Shown: positions 34,585 through 43,673, numbered from the stretch's first letter. The stretch: 64,000 bases of DNA from Acutalibacter sp. 1XD8-33 (GCF_003612555.1 NZ_RAZF01000006.1:62001-126000), one strand, 5' to 3'. Made by a program: numbers and translations. Notes: generated by a model not told the origin, from the sequence alone.

Positions 34585-36318
34585 TTGAAAAAACAGAGCT
34601 TTCTCTATGGCGCGGTCATCCTTACTGCCGGGATGGCGGTGGTAAAGGTGATCGGCGCGCTGTTTAAAATTCCTTTACAGCACATTATTGGTGAATATGG
34701 CATGGGCCTGTTCAATGTGGCCTATAATTTTTACGGTCCGATATTCAGCCTGGCTACGGCGGGCTTCCCGGTGGCTGTTTCCCGGCTGGTAAGTGAAAAC
34801 GCGTCTCTGGGCCGATGGAACGATGTGCGGGCGGTGAAAGAAGCAGCGGGACCCCTGTTTCTGGGCTTTGGCCTCGTGGGGGGGATCCTGATGACGGTTT
34901 TCGCCCCCTTTTACTGCCGGCGGATCATTGGCAGTGAAAACGCCATCTATCCTATGCTGGCCTTGACTCCAGCCCTGGTGTTCGCCTGCTTTGGGGCGGT
35001 GTACCGGGGATACTACGAGGGCCTGAGGAATATGGGTCCCACAGCGGTATCGGAAATCATTGAGGCGGGAATCAAACTGTGCCTTGGACTGGGGCTGGCC
35101 TGGTTTCTGGCCCAAAGGGGGATGGCGGAATATGAGGCGCAGGGCACGGTGCTGGGCGTTTTGGCCGGAAGTCCGGACCAGGCGCAGTTCCTCACTCTGG
35201 CTTTTGCCTCGGCGGGAGCGGTGCTGGGGGTGACAGCCGGCTCTCTAGGGGCGGCAGCCTATCTGGGCCTTCGCTGGCGGATCAAGGGGGATGGGGTAAG
35301 CCTTCGGGAGCGGCGGCGCGCTCCTCCTTCCAGAAACTGGGCCTCTACAGTGAAGGCGCTGTTGAAGATCACAGGACCAGTGGCGGCGGGATCCATCGCC
35401 ATGAACGCCGCCGGGCTCATCGACGCGACATTTTTGCAGAGCCGCATTGGAGAACTGATGGCCCGGTATCCGGAGCGGCTGCTGGCAGTCTATCAGGGGA
35501 TGATTCCCCAAACATATTTGGAAAACCGAGAGGCGGTCCCCACCTTTCTCTATGGCTGCTATACCCTTGCCATGACGCTCTACCTGCTGGTTCCGGCATT
35601 AACCCAGGCCATAGGTATGAGCGCTCTTCCGGCGGTGACAGAGGCTTGGGCAAGAGGAGAGAAGGCCCAGCTCAGGGAGCGGATGGAGTCGGTGCTGGGG
35701 ATCACAGCCCTGGTATGCTTTCCGGCAGGAGTGGGGATTACGGCCTTGGCGGAGCCCATCGCCCGGATGCTGTATGGGGGTAGTTCCACGCCGATTGTGG
35801 CGGGCGTGCTGCTCACTTTAGGACCAGCCTCCCTCCTGGCGGCCATGACTGTGCCGGTTTCCAGCATGCTTCAAGCAGTGGGGCGGGCGGACCTGCCGGT
35901 GAAGCTGATGATAGTCGCCATGGCTTTAAAAATCGCTGTAAACTGGAGCCTTTGCGGGATTCCGGAGATCAATATTCAAGGAGCCGGGGCGGGCACTTTC
36001 GTCTGCTATCTCTTTCTGGCGGTGGCGGAGCTTTGGGTGTTGATTCGGGTGACCAGGGTAAAGCTGGCTTTGGGAAGGCTCTTTCTGAAGCCGCTGGGAT
36101 GCTCAATTTTGTGCGGGTGTGCCGCCTGGAGTGCATATATGGGATTATGCCGGCTAGGATTGGAAAGTGGGGCTGCCACAGGGCTGGGCATTTTGTGCGG
36201 TGGAATCGTATATGTGATGGGGCTGCTGGCAAGCCATGCGCTGGCAAAGAAAGACTTGATGATGCTGCCCAAAGGACAAAAAATTGCAAAAACGCTTGAA
36301 AAACGGGGCTGGATGTGA
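34585..36318 (+). CDS. spoVB: SpoVB/MurJ-like polysaccharide flippase
   Basis: A 577-residue multi-span membrane protein (about 14 hydrophobic segments) of the MOP superfamily. It has [14 protein letters not shown] near residue 70, [19 protein letters not shown], and the late [18 protein letters not shown]. SpoVB translocates a lipid-linked precursor for spore cortex; paralogues flip lipid II. The TTG start at 34585 has AGGAG at 8-base spacing; an ATG 13 codons earlier lacks one. Position in front of hup-rqcP-yabP-yabQ-divIC-yabR matches the Bacillus spoVB (yabM) locus, supporting the sporulation assignment; mazG (yabN), often next, is missing here. Confidence 0.85.
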   Translation: MKKQSFLYGAVILTAGMAVVKVIGALFKIPLQHIIGEYGMGLFNVAYNFYGPIFSLATAGFPVAVSRLVSENASLGRWNDVRAVKEAAGPLFLGFGLVGGILMTVFAPFYCRRIIGSENAIYPMLALTPALVFACFGAVYRGYYEGLRNMGPTAVSEIIEAGIKLCLGLGLAWFLAQRGMAEYEAQGTVLGVLAGSPDQAQFLTLAFASAGAVLGVTAGSLGAAAYLGLRWRIKGDGVSLRERRRAPPSRNWASTVKALLKITGPVAAGSIAMNAAGLIDATFLQSRIGELMARYPERLLAVYQGMIPQTYLENREAVPTFLYGCYTLAMTLYLLVPALTQAIGMSALPAVTEAWARGEKAQLRERMESVLGITALVCFPAGVGITALAEPIARMLYGGSSTPIVAGVLLTLGPASLLAAMTVPVSSMLQAVGRADLPVKLMIVAMALKIAVNWSLCGIPEINIQGAGAGTFVCYLFLAVAELWVLIRVTRVKLALGRLFLKPLGCSILCGCAAWSAYMGLCRLGLESGAATGLGILCGGIVYVMGLLASHALAKKDLMMLPKGQKIAKTLEKRGWM

Positions 36319-36400
36319 TATCATTGCTACTGTTACTATGAGCAACTGCCGCAGGCCTTTTTTTCGGCCTACGGACAAAATTTGGGAGGTAGCCAGAATC

Positions 36401-36682
36401 ATGAACAAAACGGAGCTGATTGCAGAAGTAGCCGAGAAAGCAGGGCTGACAAAGAAGGACGCCGACGCTGCTGTCAAGGCTGTAGTAGACGCTATTACGG
36501 AAGCCCTGGTAAAGGGTGACAAGGTGCAGTTGGTGGGCTTTGGCACTTTCGAAGTGAGAGAGCGCGCCGCTCGTTTTGGCCGGGACCCCCGTACCGGCGA
36601 GAGCATGGAGATCGCCGCGTCCAAGTCTCCGGCCTTTAAGGTGGGCCAGGGGCTGAAAGACGCAGTAAACGGTAAAAAGTAA
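36401..36682 (+). CDS. hup: HU-family DNA-binding protein
   Basis: A 93-residue histone-like HU protein. [30 protein letters not shown] forms the helical body, [17 protein letters not shown] the beta arm base, and [23 protein letters not shown] the DNA-binding arm with its proline tip. It compacts and bends chromosomal DNA. ATG at 36401 with GGGAGGT. Followed by a strong terminator, so it is probably transcribed on its own as well. Confidence 0.95.
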   Translation: MNKTELIAEVAEKAGLTKKDADAAVKAVVDAITEALVKGDKVQLVGFGTFEVRERAARFGRDPRTGESMEIAASKSPAFKVGQGLKDAVNGKK

Positions 36683-36686
36683 GAAA

Positions 36687-36715
36687 AGAGCGGGCTGGAT
36701 GGAGCCCGCTTTTTC
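36687..36715 (+). terminator. hup terminator
   Basis: AGCGGGCT and AGCCCGCT (36689-36696, 36703-36710), six-base loop, then TTTTTCTTTT. Confidence 0.9.
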
Positions 36716-36756
36716 TTTTGATTTTATTCTGGAAACTGCCTGGAAAGGAGAAACAC

Positions 36757-37002
36757 ATGCGTTTAGATAAATATTTAAAGGTATCCCGGCTGATTAAACG
36801 CCGTACTGTAGCCAACGAGGCCTGCGATGCGGGCCGGGTGCTGGTGAACGGCGGGGTAGCCCGGGCATCCTATAATGTAAAAGAGGGAGATCTGCTGGAG
36901 ATTCACTTGGGCGAGCGGGTGCTGAAGGCAAAGGTGCTTTCCGTGACGGAGTACGCCAAAAAAGAAGAAGCCTCCGGCATGTATCAGATGTTAGAAGATT
37001 AA
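36757..37002 (+). CDS. rqcP: S4-domain protein RqcP (YabO)
   Basis: An 81-residue S4 RNA-binding protein (MRLDKYLKVSRLIKRRTVANEACDAGRVLVNG). RqcP binds stalled 50S subunits with RqcH and tRNA-Ala in ribosome-associated quality control, adding alanine tails. The length and position before yabP fit Bacillus YabO. AAAGGAG precedes the ATG. Confidence 0.9.
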   Translation: MRLDKYLKVSRLIKRRTVANEACDAGRVLVNGGVARASYNVKEGDLLEIHLGERVLKAKVLSVTEYAKKEEASGMYQMLED

Positions 37003-37125
37003 AAGCCTACACTCCCAACCGCCTGGGCCGATGGCAGGGGTTCTAGATTCTGCCGCCGGAGCATAATAGTAAACGCGCTTGGAAATCGGTGAATACCGAT
37101 TTTCAAGCAGGGTGGCTTTGCCGCC

Positions 37126-37157
37126 CAGTCCAAAAGAGGAATTCCTCTTTTGGACTG
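37126..37157. repeat. 32-bp perfect palindrome
   Basis: A perfect palindrome with no loop, centred between 37141 and 37142 (half-site CAGTCCAAAAGAGGAA). A smaller inverted repeat (GAAATCGG ... CCGATTTTC) lies just upstream at 37082. It occupies the 191-bp gap between rqcP and yabP, 37 bp before the yabP start. It could be a cruciform, a regulator site or a terminator for both strands. Confidence 0.75.
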
Positions 37158-37193
37158 CGTTAACTATAGTTCCTCTGGAAGGGGATGGAGCCC

Positions 37194-37460
37194 ATGGCGG
37201 AACAGCCAAAAAAGCACGGCCTGAATCTGGAAAACCGGGAACGCCTGACAGCTACGGGGATCAAACGGGTGGATTTTTTCAGTGACGAGCTGATCGCGGC
37301 CCAAACGGATCTGGGCCAGCTGAATATCAAAGGCGAAGAGCTGCATATTGAGAGCCTGAATTCAGACACAGGGGATATGCTGGTAAAAGGCAAGGTAGGG
37401 GCAGTGTCCTATACAGAAACCGGCGCGGCCCTGTCCTTTTTTGGCAGGCTGTTCAAATGA
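37194..37460 (+). CDS. yabP: Sporulation protein YabP
   Basis: An 88-residue YabP/YqfC-family protein: NLENRERLTATGIKRVDFFSDELIAAQT then GQLNIKGEELHIESLNSDTGDMLVKGKVGAVSY and SFFGRLF at the end. YabP is a mother-cell protein of the spore-coat/cortex programme. GGAAGGGG lies nine bases before this ATG; another ATG three codons upstream abuts that site. The stop overlaps yabQ (ATGA). Confidence 0.9.
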   Translation: MAEQPKKHGLNLENRERLTATGIKRVDFFSDELIAAQTDLGQLNIKGEELHIESLNSDTGDMLVKGKVGAVSYTETGAALSFFGRLFK

Positions 37461-38038
37461 GCGCCGGAATCCTGCCCTCCGGAAGCCTCTGTTTGTTTTC
37501 CGGGGCGCTGCTGGGCGGGCTTTTCCTGGCCTGCAAGCTCCTGCGGATTCTCCTGCATGGCGGCAGGCTCTGCGCCGCCGTTTTGGATATACTGTTCTGC
37601 CTCTGCTGTGCTTTTACAGCTTTCCTCTGCGCTTTGGCGGTGGACAGGGGCCGGCTGCGGATGTTTCAAGCGGGGCTTCAGATTTTAGGGGCCTGGGGAA
37701 TCATTGCGGCGCTGGATCCTATGGTAGAGGGGGCCGCTCGGATTTTGCGCCGGATCTGGTCAAAGCTGGCAGCGTGGATTAGAAGTTTTTTCAGAAATTG
37801 GGTCCGCCGCCCGCTGGCGGCTTTTTGTAAAGGCGTCGCCGTGCTGGCTTTCCGTCCCGTGAAAGCTCTTGCGGCCAGAAGGCGGAGCCGCCGGGCTTGC
37901 CGTCTCGCCCGGCAAAAGCGGCGAACGCCCTCTAAAGGCCCTACATATAGCGGAAAGGCTGGAGCCAGCCCTAGAAAACGGAAAAAAACCAGCCGCAAGC
38001 GGAAAAATCCGAAAAAACCCCTTGAAAAACTTACGTAA
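37457..38038 (+). CDS. yabQ: Spore cortex biosynthesis protein YabQ
   Basis: A 193-residue membrane protein with three hydrophobic segments in its first 90 residues (LFSGALLGGLFLACKLL, VLDILFCLCCAFTAFLCALAV, FQAGLQILGAWGIIAALDP) and a long basic C-terminal tail (KRKKTSRKRKNPKKP). YabQ is a sigma-E-controlled protein needed for cortex formation in Bacillus. Overlap with yabP shows coupled translation. Confidence 0.85.
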   Translation: MSAGILPSGSLCLFSGALLGGLFLACKLLRILLHGGRLCAAVLDILFCLCCAFTAFLCALAVDRGRLRMFQAGLQILGAWGIIAALDPMVEGAARILRRIWSKLAAWIRSFFRNWVRRPLAAFCKGVAVLAFRPVKALAARRRSRRACRLARQKRRTPSKGPTYSGKAGASPRKRKKTSRKRKNPKKPLEKLT

Positions 38039-38051
38039 ACTAGTATATAAT
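38022..38051 (+). promoter_or_regulatory. Vegetative promoter for divIC
   Basis: TTGAAA (38022-38027), 18-bp spacer, TATAAT (38046-38051), overlapping the end of yabQ. It would let divIC be expressed in growing cells independently of the sporulation genes before it. Confidence 0.6.
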
Positions 38052-38094
38052 GGGAATAACACATCCATACCCTTGAGCGAAGGGAGGGCTGCTT

Positions 38095-38400
38095 TTGAAT
38101 GAGACCAAGAAAACCCGCAAAAAGAATTGGGGGGGCATACTGGTAAAATTTGCCGTGCTCTGCTTCACGCTGGCAGTGTTGGTTTCCCTAATCGGGCGGC
38201 AGGTGCAGATTCGGCAGAAGCAGGACCACCTGGCTCGGTTGGAGGAACAGCTGAATGCCCAGAACCTGAAGAATCAGGAGCTGAAGAATGCCATTGACAA
38301 TGAGGACGGTCTGGCGGAGTACGCGGAGCGGCGCGCCCGGGAGGACTTGGACTTTGCAAAGCCCCACGAGAGGGTCTTTGTGGATATGGGCGGCGAGTAG
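38095..38400 (+). CDS. divIC: Septum formation initiator (DivIC/FtsB family)
   Basis: A 101-residue bitopic protein: a short basic N-terminus, one membrane span (VKFAVLCFTLAVLVSLIG), an extracellular coiled coil (IRQKQDHLARLEEQLNAQNLKNQELKN) and the closing YAERRAREDLDFAKPHERVFVD typical of DivIC/FtsB. It bridges FtsL and FtsQ/DivIB in the divisome. The start is TTG with GGGAGG upstream; an ATG four bases later is out of frame. Confidence 0.9.
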   Translation: MNETKKTRKKNWGGILVKFAVLCFTLAVLVSLIGRQVQIRQKQDHLARLEEQLNAQNLKNQELKNAIDNEDGLAEYAERRAREDLDFAKPHERVFVDMGGE

Positions 38401-38453
38401 GCTTTGGTGGATATGGAGAAAGAGTCAAATTCTGAGGAGGCTTGCGCGAGATC

Positions 38454-38951
38454 ATGGGGCTTGAGGTTGGAGAGATCTATGAGGGAAAGGTGACAGGCAT
38501 TACAAAATTTGGGGCCTTTGTGAGCTTTGAGGGAGGCCAAACCGGGATGGTGCATATTTCAGAGATAGCGCCAACCTTTGTGAATGAGATTCACGACTTC
38601 GTCTCAGAAGGGCAGGTCGTGCGGGTGAGGGTGCTGTCTATCAACAGTGATGGCAAGATCAGCCTTTCCATGAAGAAGGCCCTTCCCCCGGAGGAACAGC
38701 AGAGACCCCGGCGTCCCGGGCCAGGGGGAGGAAGAAAGCCGGGTCCCCGTCCGCCGCGCCAGCCCCGGCCAGAACCCCAGCCGGGCCCCGGCCGTCCGGG
38801 GGACTTCGAGTGGCAGGGCCGCCGCAATGACAGCGGCAGCTTTGAGGACATGATGTCTCGGTTCAAGCAGACCAGCGACGAGAAGATGTCAGATTTGAAG
38901 CGTGGCAACGAATCCCGCCGGGGCTATTCCCGCCGGGGGCAAAAAGGATAG
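38454..38951 (+). CDS. yabR: S1 RNA-binding protein YabR
   Basis: A 165-residue protein: one S1 domain (GLEVGEIYEGKVTGITKFGAFVSFEGG ... GMVHISEIA ... VRVRVLSINSDGKISLSMKKA), then a Pro/Arg/Gly-rich linker and a basic tail ending RGYSRRGQKG. It is homologous to Bacillus YabR, an RNA-binding protein near divIC. ATG at 38454 matches the family N-terminus; an in-frame TTG at 38442 sits too close to GGAGG. The low-complexity tail is longer than in Bacillus. Confidence 0.88.
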   Translation: MGLEVGEIYEGKVTGITKFGAFVSFEGGQTGMVHISEIAPTFVNEIHDFVSEGQVVRVRVLSINSDGKISLSMKKALPPEEQQRPRRPGPGGGRKPGPRPPRQPRPEPQPGPGRPGDFEWQGRRNDSGSFEDMMSRFKQTSDEKMSDLKRGNESRRGYSRRGQKG

Positions 38952-38958
38952 AGCTGGA

Positions 38959-38985
38959 AAGCCCCGTTGCGATGGGGCTTTTTTG
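38959..38985 (+). terminator. yabR terminator
   Basis: AAGCCCC and GGGGCTT (38959-38965, 38974-38980) followed by TTTT; it closes the spoVB-yabR cluster. Confidence 0.85.
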
Positions 38986-39004
38986 TTTGTTAGGAGGAAA
39001 GGAA

Positions 39005-39844
39005 ATGCGGGAAATTCAGGGAATAGAGATTACGAACGCGATAGAGCGGCTCTGTGTCGAGGCCAACCGGGTGCTCCCGGCCAGTCTGGAAGCTCTGCTG
39101 AAGGAGGGTCTCCAACGGGAAAGCGGTTCTATTGCCAAGCCGGTGATGGAAGATCTGTGCCGGAATCTTCAGGCCGCCCGGGAGATGGAGATTCCCATCT
39201 GCCAGGATACTGGCATGGCAGTGGTGTTTGCCGATGTGGGCCAAGAGGTGCACATCGTTGGCAGGTTTGAGGACGCGGTAAACGAGGGCGTGCACCGGGG
39301 ATATCGGGACGGCCTGCTGCGATGCTCTGTGGTGGCGGATCCCATCCGGCGGGGCAATACGGGAGACAATACCCCTGCGGTGCTCCATGTGCGTCTGGTT
39401 CCGGGGGACAGGCTTGCCCTCACCGTGGCGCCCAAGGGTTTTGGCAGTGAGAATATGAGCCGTCTGCAAATGTTCACCCCCGCCGCCGGGGAAGAGGAGA
39501 TCGTGGGTTTTGTGGCCCGCACCGTGGCGGAGGCCGGTGGCAACCCCTGTCCGCCGGTGGTGCTGGGAGTAGGTATCGGAGGCGACTTCGAGCTTTGCGC
39601 GGAGTTGGCCAAGCGGGCCCTCTGCCGGGACGTGGCAGAGCGGAACCCAGACCCCTATTATGCCCGGCTGGAGGAGAAGATGCTGGATGCGGTGAACAAA
39701 ACCGGCGTAGGACCCCAGGGCTTCGGGGGGGACGTGACGGCCCTGGCGGTGAACATTGAGGCCTATCCCACCCATATTGCGGGGCTTCCGGTGGCGGTGA
39801 ACGTGGGCTGCCATGTAACAAGGCACCATACAGTGGTTCTTTAG
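39005..39844 (+). CDS. Class I fumarate hydratase, alpha subunit
   Basis: A 279-residue [4Fe-4S] hydro-lyase subunit of the fumarase/TtdA type. It has IPICQDTGMAVVFADVG (first cluster Cys), RGNTGDNTPAVLHVRL, APKGFGSENMSRLQMF, GVGIGGDFELCAELAKRAL and the C-terminal GLPVAVNVGCHVTRH. It interconverts fumarate and malate, or acts on tartrate, but normally needs a beta subunit encoded immediately after. None follows: the next 247 bp hold only a promoter for hpf. GGAGGAAA precedes the ATG. Confidence 0.9.
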   Translation: MREIQGIEITNAIERLCVEANRVLPASLEALLKEGLQRESGSIAKPVMEDLCRNLQAAREMEIPICQDTGMAVVFADVGQEVHIVGRFEDAVNEGVHRGYRDGLLRCSVVADPIRRGNTGDNTPAVLHVRLVPGDRLALTVAPKGFGSENMSRLQMFTPAAGEEEIVGFVARTVAEAGGNPCPPVVLGVGIGGDFELCAELAKRALCRDVAERNPDPYYARLEEKMLDAVNKTGVGPQGFGGDVTALAVNIEAYPTHIAGLPVAVNVGCHVTRHHTVVL

Positions 39845-39974
39845 AACCTATACCCAAAAGACATGCGCAGTATCTCAGCCAGAATGCCCGCCCAGGCGTG
39901 TGCTCCTTGCCGCACTGCTACGCAAGCTAAGCCCCTATATCACTCTCAAAAAGCATACTTTTTGCAATTCACTC

Positions 39975-40003
39975 TTGCACTATTTTGTAAAACATGTTAA
40001 AAT
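39975..40003 (+). promoter_or_regulatory. hpf promoter
   Basis: TTGCAC (39975-39980), 17-bp spacer, TAAAAT (39998-40003), 88 bp before the hpf start. Confidence 0.6.
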
Positions 40004-40091
40004 ATGTATGGACGGGGCCAAGTGCTCCAAGACTTTGCTTTTTAGCTGGTTTTCCCTGCTTTTTAAGCGGGCACAAAAGGAGGAAAGGTTT

Positions 40092-40619
40092 ATGAAAATC
40101 ACGATCATCGGCAGGAAAGTGAATCTTCGCAATAATTTCAAGGAGTTGGCAGAGAAAAAGCTGGCAAAATTCGACCGGATTTTTGACGAGGATGCCGAGG
40201 CTACTGTCACAGTTACGGTAGAACGCAACCGCCAGACTGTGGAGATCACTATTCGCCAGCGGGGGATGATCTGCCGGGCGGAAGAAACGGCCCAGGATAT
40301 GAACGAGGCCCTGGACCATGTGATCGCTGCCCTGGGCCGCCAGATGCGCAGGAATAAAACCCGCCTGGAAAAGGCCAAAAAGGTGGACCCTGGCCTGGAG
40401 TTCTCTGACGATTACTATGACGAGCCGGATGAGGAGCTTCAGGTAGTGCGTACCAAGCGCTTCGCTGTAAAGGTGATGACCCCTGAGGAGGCGATTATGC
40501 AGATGAACATGCTGAACCATGAATTTTTCATGTTCAGAGACGATCAGACTGGTGAAATTAACGTGGTCTATCGCCGGAAAAATGGCGATTACGGCCTGTT
40601 GGTGCCGGAAGAGAAATGA
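40092..40619 (+). CDS. hpf: Ribosome hibernation promoting factor (long form)
   Basis: A 175-residue long HPF. The N-terminal HPF/RaiA domain (MKITIIGRKVNLRNNFKELAEKKLAKFDRIF) binds the 30S decoding site. The C-terminal domain (VVRTKRFAVKVMTPEEAIMQMNMLNHEFFMFRDDQTGEINVVYRRKNGDYGLL) dimerises 70S ribosomes into 100S. GGAGGAAAGG precedes the ATG. The stop overlaps the next start (ATGA). Confidence 0.95.
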   Translation: MKITIIGRKVNLRNNFKELAEKKLAKFDRIFDEDAEATVTVTVERNRQTVEITIRQRGMICRAEETAQDMNEALDHVIAALGRQMRRNKTRLEKAKKVDPGLEFSDDYYDEPDEELQVVRTKRFAVKVMTPEEAIMQMNMLNHEFFMFRDDQTGEINVVYRRKNGDYGLLVPEEK

Positions 40620-41746
40620 ATTTCTCTAAAGAGATGACTTATTCCGCAGCCTGCCTGATGGGCGTGGAGGGATTGGTGGCCCAGGAGCTGCGGGAACTGG
40701 GCTGCCAAAATGTCCGCGCGGAAAATGGCCGGGTGCTTTTTGAGGGCGGCTGGGACATCCTTGCCCGGGCCAACATCAACAGCCGCTATGCTGAACGAGT
40801 GGGAATCTGTCTGGGAGAGTTTCAGGCAAGGTCTTTCGAGGAGCTTTTTCAAGGGGTGAAAGCCTTGCCCTGGGAGGATTTCCTGGGGAAAAGGGACGCC
40901 TTTCCCGTCATCGGCAGCAGCCTGAACAGCAAGCTCTATAGTGTGCCGGACTGTCAGGCCATCATCAAGAAGGCGGTGGTGGAACGCCTGAAAAGTTGCT
41001 ATCACCTGAGCTGGTTTCCAGAGGACGGTTCCTTGCATAGAATCCGCTTTCGCATACTGAAGGATCAGGTGAGTATAACCATAGATACCAGCGGGGCCGG
41101 CCTGCACAAGAGAGGATACAGGCCGGCTTCTTCTGCCGCACCCATCAAGGAGACCCTTGCCGCCGCGTTGGTCAATTTGATGCGCCTACGAGGCGATGGG
41201 AACTTTCTGGATCCCTTTTGCGGGTCCGGCACGCTGCTTATTGAGGCGGCGCTGCTTGCCATGAAAATAGCCCCCGGCGTAAACAGAGGGTTCGTAGCCG
41301 AGAGCTGGGACAATGTGGACAGGCTGATTTGGCAGCGAGAACGGGAGCGGGCCCGGGACCTGGAATGCCGGGACAGTGGGTTCCGTGCCACTGGCTACGA
41401 CATTGACCCGGCGGCGGTGGAACTTGCCCTGGAAAACGCCCGCCGGGCCGGGGTAGGGGAGTGGGTGTCCACTTTCGTTCGGGATATCCGGCATTTCCAA
41501 GAGGAAGCTCCCTATGGCTGCGTGGCCTGCAACCCGCCCTATGGACAACGGCTGATGGATCAGAAAGCTGCCCAGGAGCTTTGTCGGGAGATGGGCCGGG
41601 TTTTCTTGCCTAGACGCGGATGGAGCTATGGTATCATCACGCCGGAAGAGGATTTTGAGAAGCTCTTCGGCCGCCCGGCGGATAAGCGTCGAAAGTTGTA
41701 TAACGGTATGATCCGCTGTCAGTTTTATCTGTACTATAAGGCGTGA
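40616..41746 (+). CDS. THUMP-domain 23S rRNA methyltransferase (RlmL/YpsC-like)
   Basis: A 376-residue class I SAM-dependent methyltransferase. The N-terminal THUMP RNA-binding domain spans about 45-165, then GLHKRGYRPASSAAPIKETLAAALV, the SAM motif LDPFCGSGTLLIEAAL, and the catalytic NPPYGQRL (N6/N2 type). It resembles the N-terminal half of RlmL and Bacillus YpsC, which methylate 23S rRNA guanosine. It is coupled to hpf by a 4-bp overlap, linking it to ribosome biology. Confidence 0.92.
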   Translation: MNFSKEMTYSAACLMGVEGLVAQELRELGCQNVRAENGRVLFEGGWDILARANINSRYAERVGICLGEFQARSFEELFQGVKALPWEDFLGKRDAFPVIGSSLNSKLYSVPDCQAIIKKAVVERLKSCYHLSWFPEDGSLHRIRFRILKDQVSITIDTSGAGLHKRGYRPASSAAPIKETLAAALVNLMRLRGDGNFLDPFCGSGTLLIEAALLAMKIAPGVNRGFVAESWDNVDRLIWQRERERARDLECRDSGFRATGYDIDPAAVELALENARRAGVGEWVSTFVRDIRHFQEEAPYGCVACNPPYGQRLMDQKAAQELCREMGRVFLPRRGWSYGIITPEEDFEKLFGRPADKRRKLYNGMIRCQFYLYYKA

Positions 41747-41800
41747 AGAAGGGATCGTGCCGGAGTCTGGTTTAAAGCGGACTCTAAAAGAGAGGGAGTT

Positions 41801-42370
41801 ATGAGGTTTTTTCAAAAGTTGAGGGGGGAAATGGAGACCCTGCGGCTGCGGATCCGCCGGTGGGAGCATAAAGATTTTGAAGCTTATGTGCATATTGTCT
41901 CCGACCCAGCGGTGATGACCCCGGCGGGGTGTGAGCCAGCCGGAAACTTGGAGTCTGCTGCGGGCATGTTCCGTAAGGATCTGCGGAATGACTTGTGCTA
42001 TGCGATTCAACGGAAGGACACGGGAGAGGTCATTGGCAGGATCAAATATCAGACGGATCTGCGCCGGTTCCATGTGAACAGCCTTTCCGTTGGCTATGAG
42101 CTTCGCCGGGACCAATGGGGACAGGGCTATATGCCTGAGGCTCTGGCGGCTATGGTAGCCTATGGCTTTGAGAAGAGAGGGCTGGATGTGCTGGCCGTGA
42201 GCCATTATGCGGACAATGCCCGTTCCCAGCGGGTGATTGAAAAATGTGGTTTCCGGCTGGAAGGCGTGACACCTTGGGCCTGCCGGCGTTTTGATGGAAA
42301 AATCTGTGACGATGTGTGTTACTCCATTTTAAAGCAGGACTATTTTGAAGGACTCTCCGGTAGGGAATAG
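41801..42370 (+). CDS. GNAT acetyltransferase (RimJ/RimL-like)
   Basis: A 189-residue GNAT of the RimJ type: TLRLRIRRWEHKDFEAYVHIVSDPAVM, then YELRRDQWGQGYMPEALAAMVAYGFE as the acetyl-CoA region, and SHYADNARSQRVIEKCGFRLEG. Such enzymes acetylate protein N-termini or antibiotics; substrate not inferable. GAGGGAG precedes the ATG. A strong terminator lies about 100 bp after. Confidence 0.88.
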   Translation: MRFFQKLRGEMETLRLRIRRWEHKDFEAYVHIVSDPAVMTPAGCEPAGNLESAAGMFRKDLRNDLCYAIQRKDTGEVIGRIKYQTDLRRFHVNSLSVGYELRRDQWGQGYMPEALAAMVAYGFEKRGLDVLAVSHYADNARSQRVIEKCGFRLEGVTPWACRRFDGKICDDVCYSILKQDYFEGLSGRE

Positions 42371-42467
42371 CCCAGCATTTCTGAGGACGGCGCGTATTGT
42401 TTGAGATAGAGAATCACAGGATTTACAGTCCGGCACTCCTGATGATTGCGGGGTATAAAGGGATAAG

Positions 42468-42515
42468 CAAAATTCTCTTGCCAAGAGACTATTGGCAAGA
42501 GAATTTTGTTTTTTT
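42468..42515 (+). terminator. Terminator after GNAT gene
   Basis: Perfect 17-bp arms (42468-42484 and 42492-42508), seven-base loop, then seven T. Confidence 0.9.
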
Positions 42516-42529
42516 ATGAAGAACAGAAA

Positions 42530-42720
42530 GCGGAAAATGAAATCCAGTTGGCTTCCGCCGCAAAGGGCGAGGTTGCGGCGGGGCAGTGGGCCTCCGACTC
42601 TCGCTTGCCAGCTCAGTGAATCGCTGTGTTCCAGTGGCTTCTGGATGTGGAAATGTGTTAGGCCTTGGCGAACTCAATTGGCTAGAGTAAAAGTTTGATC
42701 CAGTCCAGGGTGAGATCCTT
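42530..42720. repeat. Degraded relic of the dispersed repeat
   Basis: It contains CTTCCGCCGCAAAGGG ... TTGCGGCGGGG pairing and GGCTAGAGTAAAAGTTTGATC, similar to the core of the intact copies, without clear ends. This fills most of the gap before the anti-sigma gene; no gene was seen. Confidence 0.35.
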
Positions 42721-42746
42721 GTCACCAAAGACCATACGTATCACTT

Positions 42747-43673
42747 TCAAAAAGTATCGTTTTCTGCAAAACAAGCGGCTAAATTGAGACTATCTAGTAA
42801 GGCATGGATATCCTCCAGCTCCATCCGCGTTCCCACCATATGGAATGAATAGCGGCCAGAGGCCAAATTTGCCCAGAACAGAGACTGTCCGGTTTTCGAG
42901 CGGTCCATGGAAAGGAGTACCTCCGTCCCATCCGCCGTGTCATAGCTTTCCGTATAGGCATAACTATCCGACAAAACATAGGAATTGCCAAGGGGCTCCT
43001 TGTGACATTTGAATTCCAGCGTGAAAGCGGTTCCGTTTTCCCCGGTATAGGCGGAGACTACCGAAAACTCCCGCAATTTGTCGCCCTGCTCACAGGTATA
43101 GCAGGTCTGCGCGTCCTCTACAGGCTCATACCGATTTTCCAGCAAATCAGTGTTCAGTGGAGTCCCGCTCCAAAGTTTATGAAAATCTGAAAGCTGGGTT
43201 CCCAAGTATCGAGTTTTCTTCTGAGTTCCTTCTTGGATGGTTCGTTTTTTTGTCCAGCTGTCTGAGGAGTTGCCTTGAGTTTCTTCCGCTTCGGCCACAT
43301 CAAGCTCTTTCCACCAGGCCGAAATTTCTACTGTGGGCGGGCGGTACTCCCAATCGCCGTCAAAAGTCCCCAGAACTACGACATTATTCTGGGAACCTTG
43401 GCTCTCCCGCTCCAACCATGCGGCTTCTTCCGTACTGTCCACCGGTCTGATTTGATTTTGCCGCCCGATGACAGCCGCAGCGGCTGTCACAGTCAACAAG
43501 GCGCCCAACACCACCGCAGCCAGTATTATCTTTCCAGAACGGTATCTTCGTTTGGCCGCAGGCATAGGAAATTCCAGCATGTTTTGGATAAAACGCTGCT
43601 TTGTCTCTGAGGAGAAGGCTAAGGTGTCCAAGGCTTCAGTATATTGCTGCCTATTCTGCTCCACTTTGCTCAT
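42747..43673 (-). CDS. Putative anti-sigma factor, membrane-anchored
   Basis: A 308-residue protein: a cytosolic helical N-terminus of about 45 residues (VEQNRQQYTEALDTLAFSSETKQRFIQNML), one membrane span (KIILAAVVLGALLTVTAAAAVI), and an extracellular domain of about 240 residues with a CYTC pair and acidic stretches. The layout matches anti-sigma proteins with DUF4179-like extracellular parts, though no exact family is claimed. It is 24 bp after the ECF sigma gene on the same strand, which is the strongest evidence. GGAGGATACGTG precedes the ATG; a GTG one codon earlier is possible. Confidence 0.75.
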   Translation of the reverse strand: MSKVEQNRQQYTEALDTLAFSSETKQRFIQNMLEFPMPAAKRRYRSGKIILAAVVLGALLTVTAAAAVIGRQNQIRPVDSTEEAAWLERESQGSQNNVVVLGTFDGDWEYRPPTVEISAWWKELDVAEAEETQGNSSDSWTKKRTIQEGTQKKTRYLGTQLSDFHKLWSGTPLNTDLLENRYEPVEDAQTCYTCEQGDKLREFSVVSAYTGENGTAFTLEFKCHKEPLGNSYVLSDSYAYTESYDTADGTEVLLSMDRSKTGQSLFWANLASGRYSFHMVGTRMELEDIHALLDSLNLAACFAENDTF

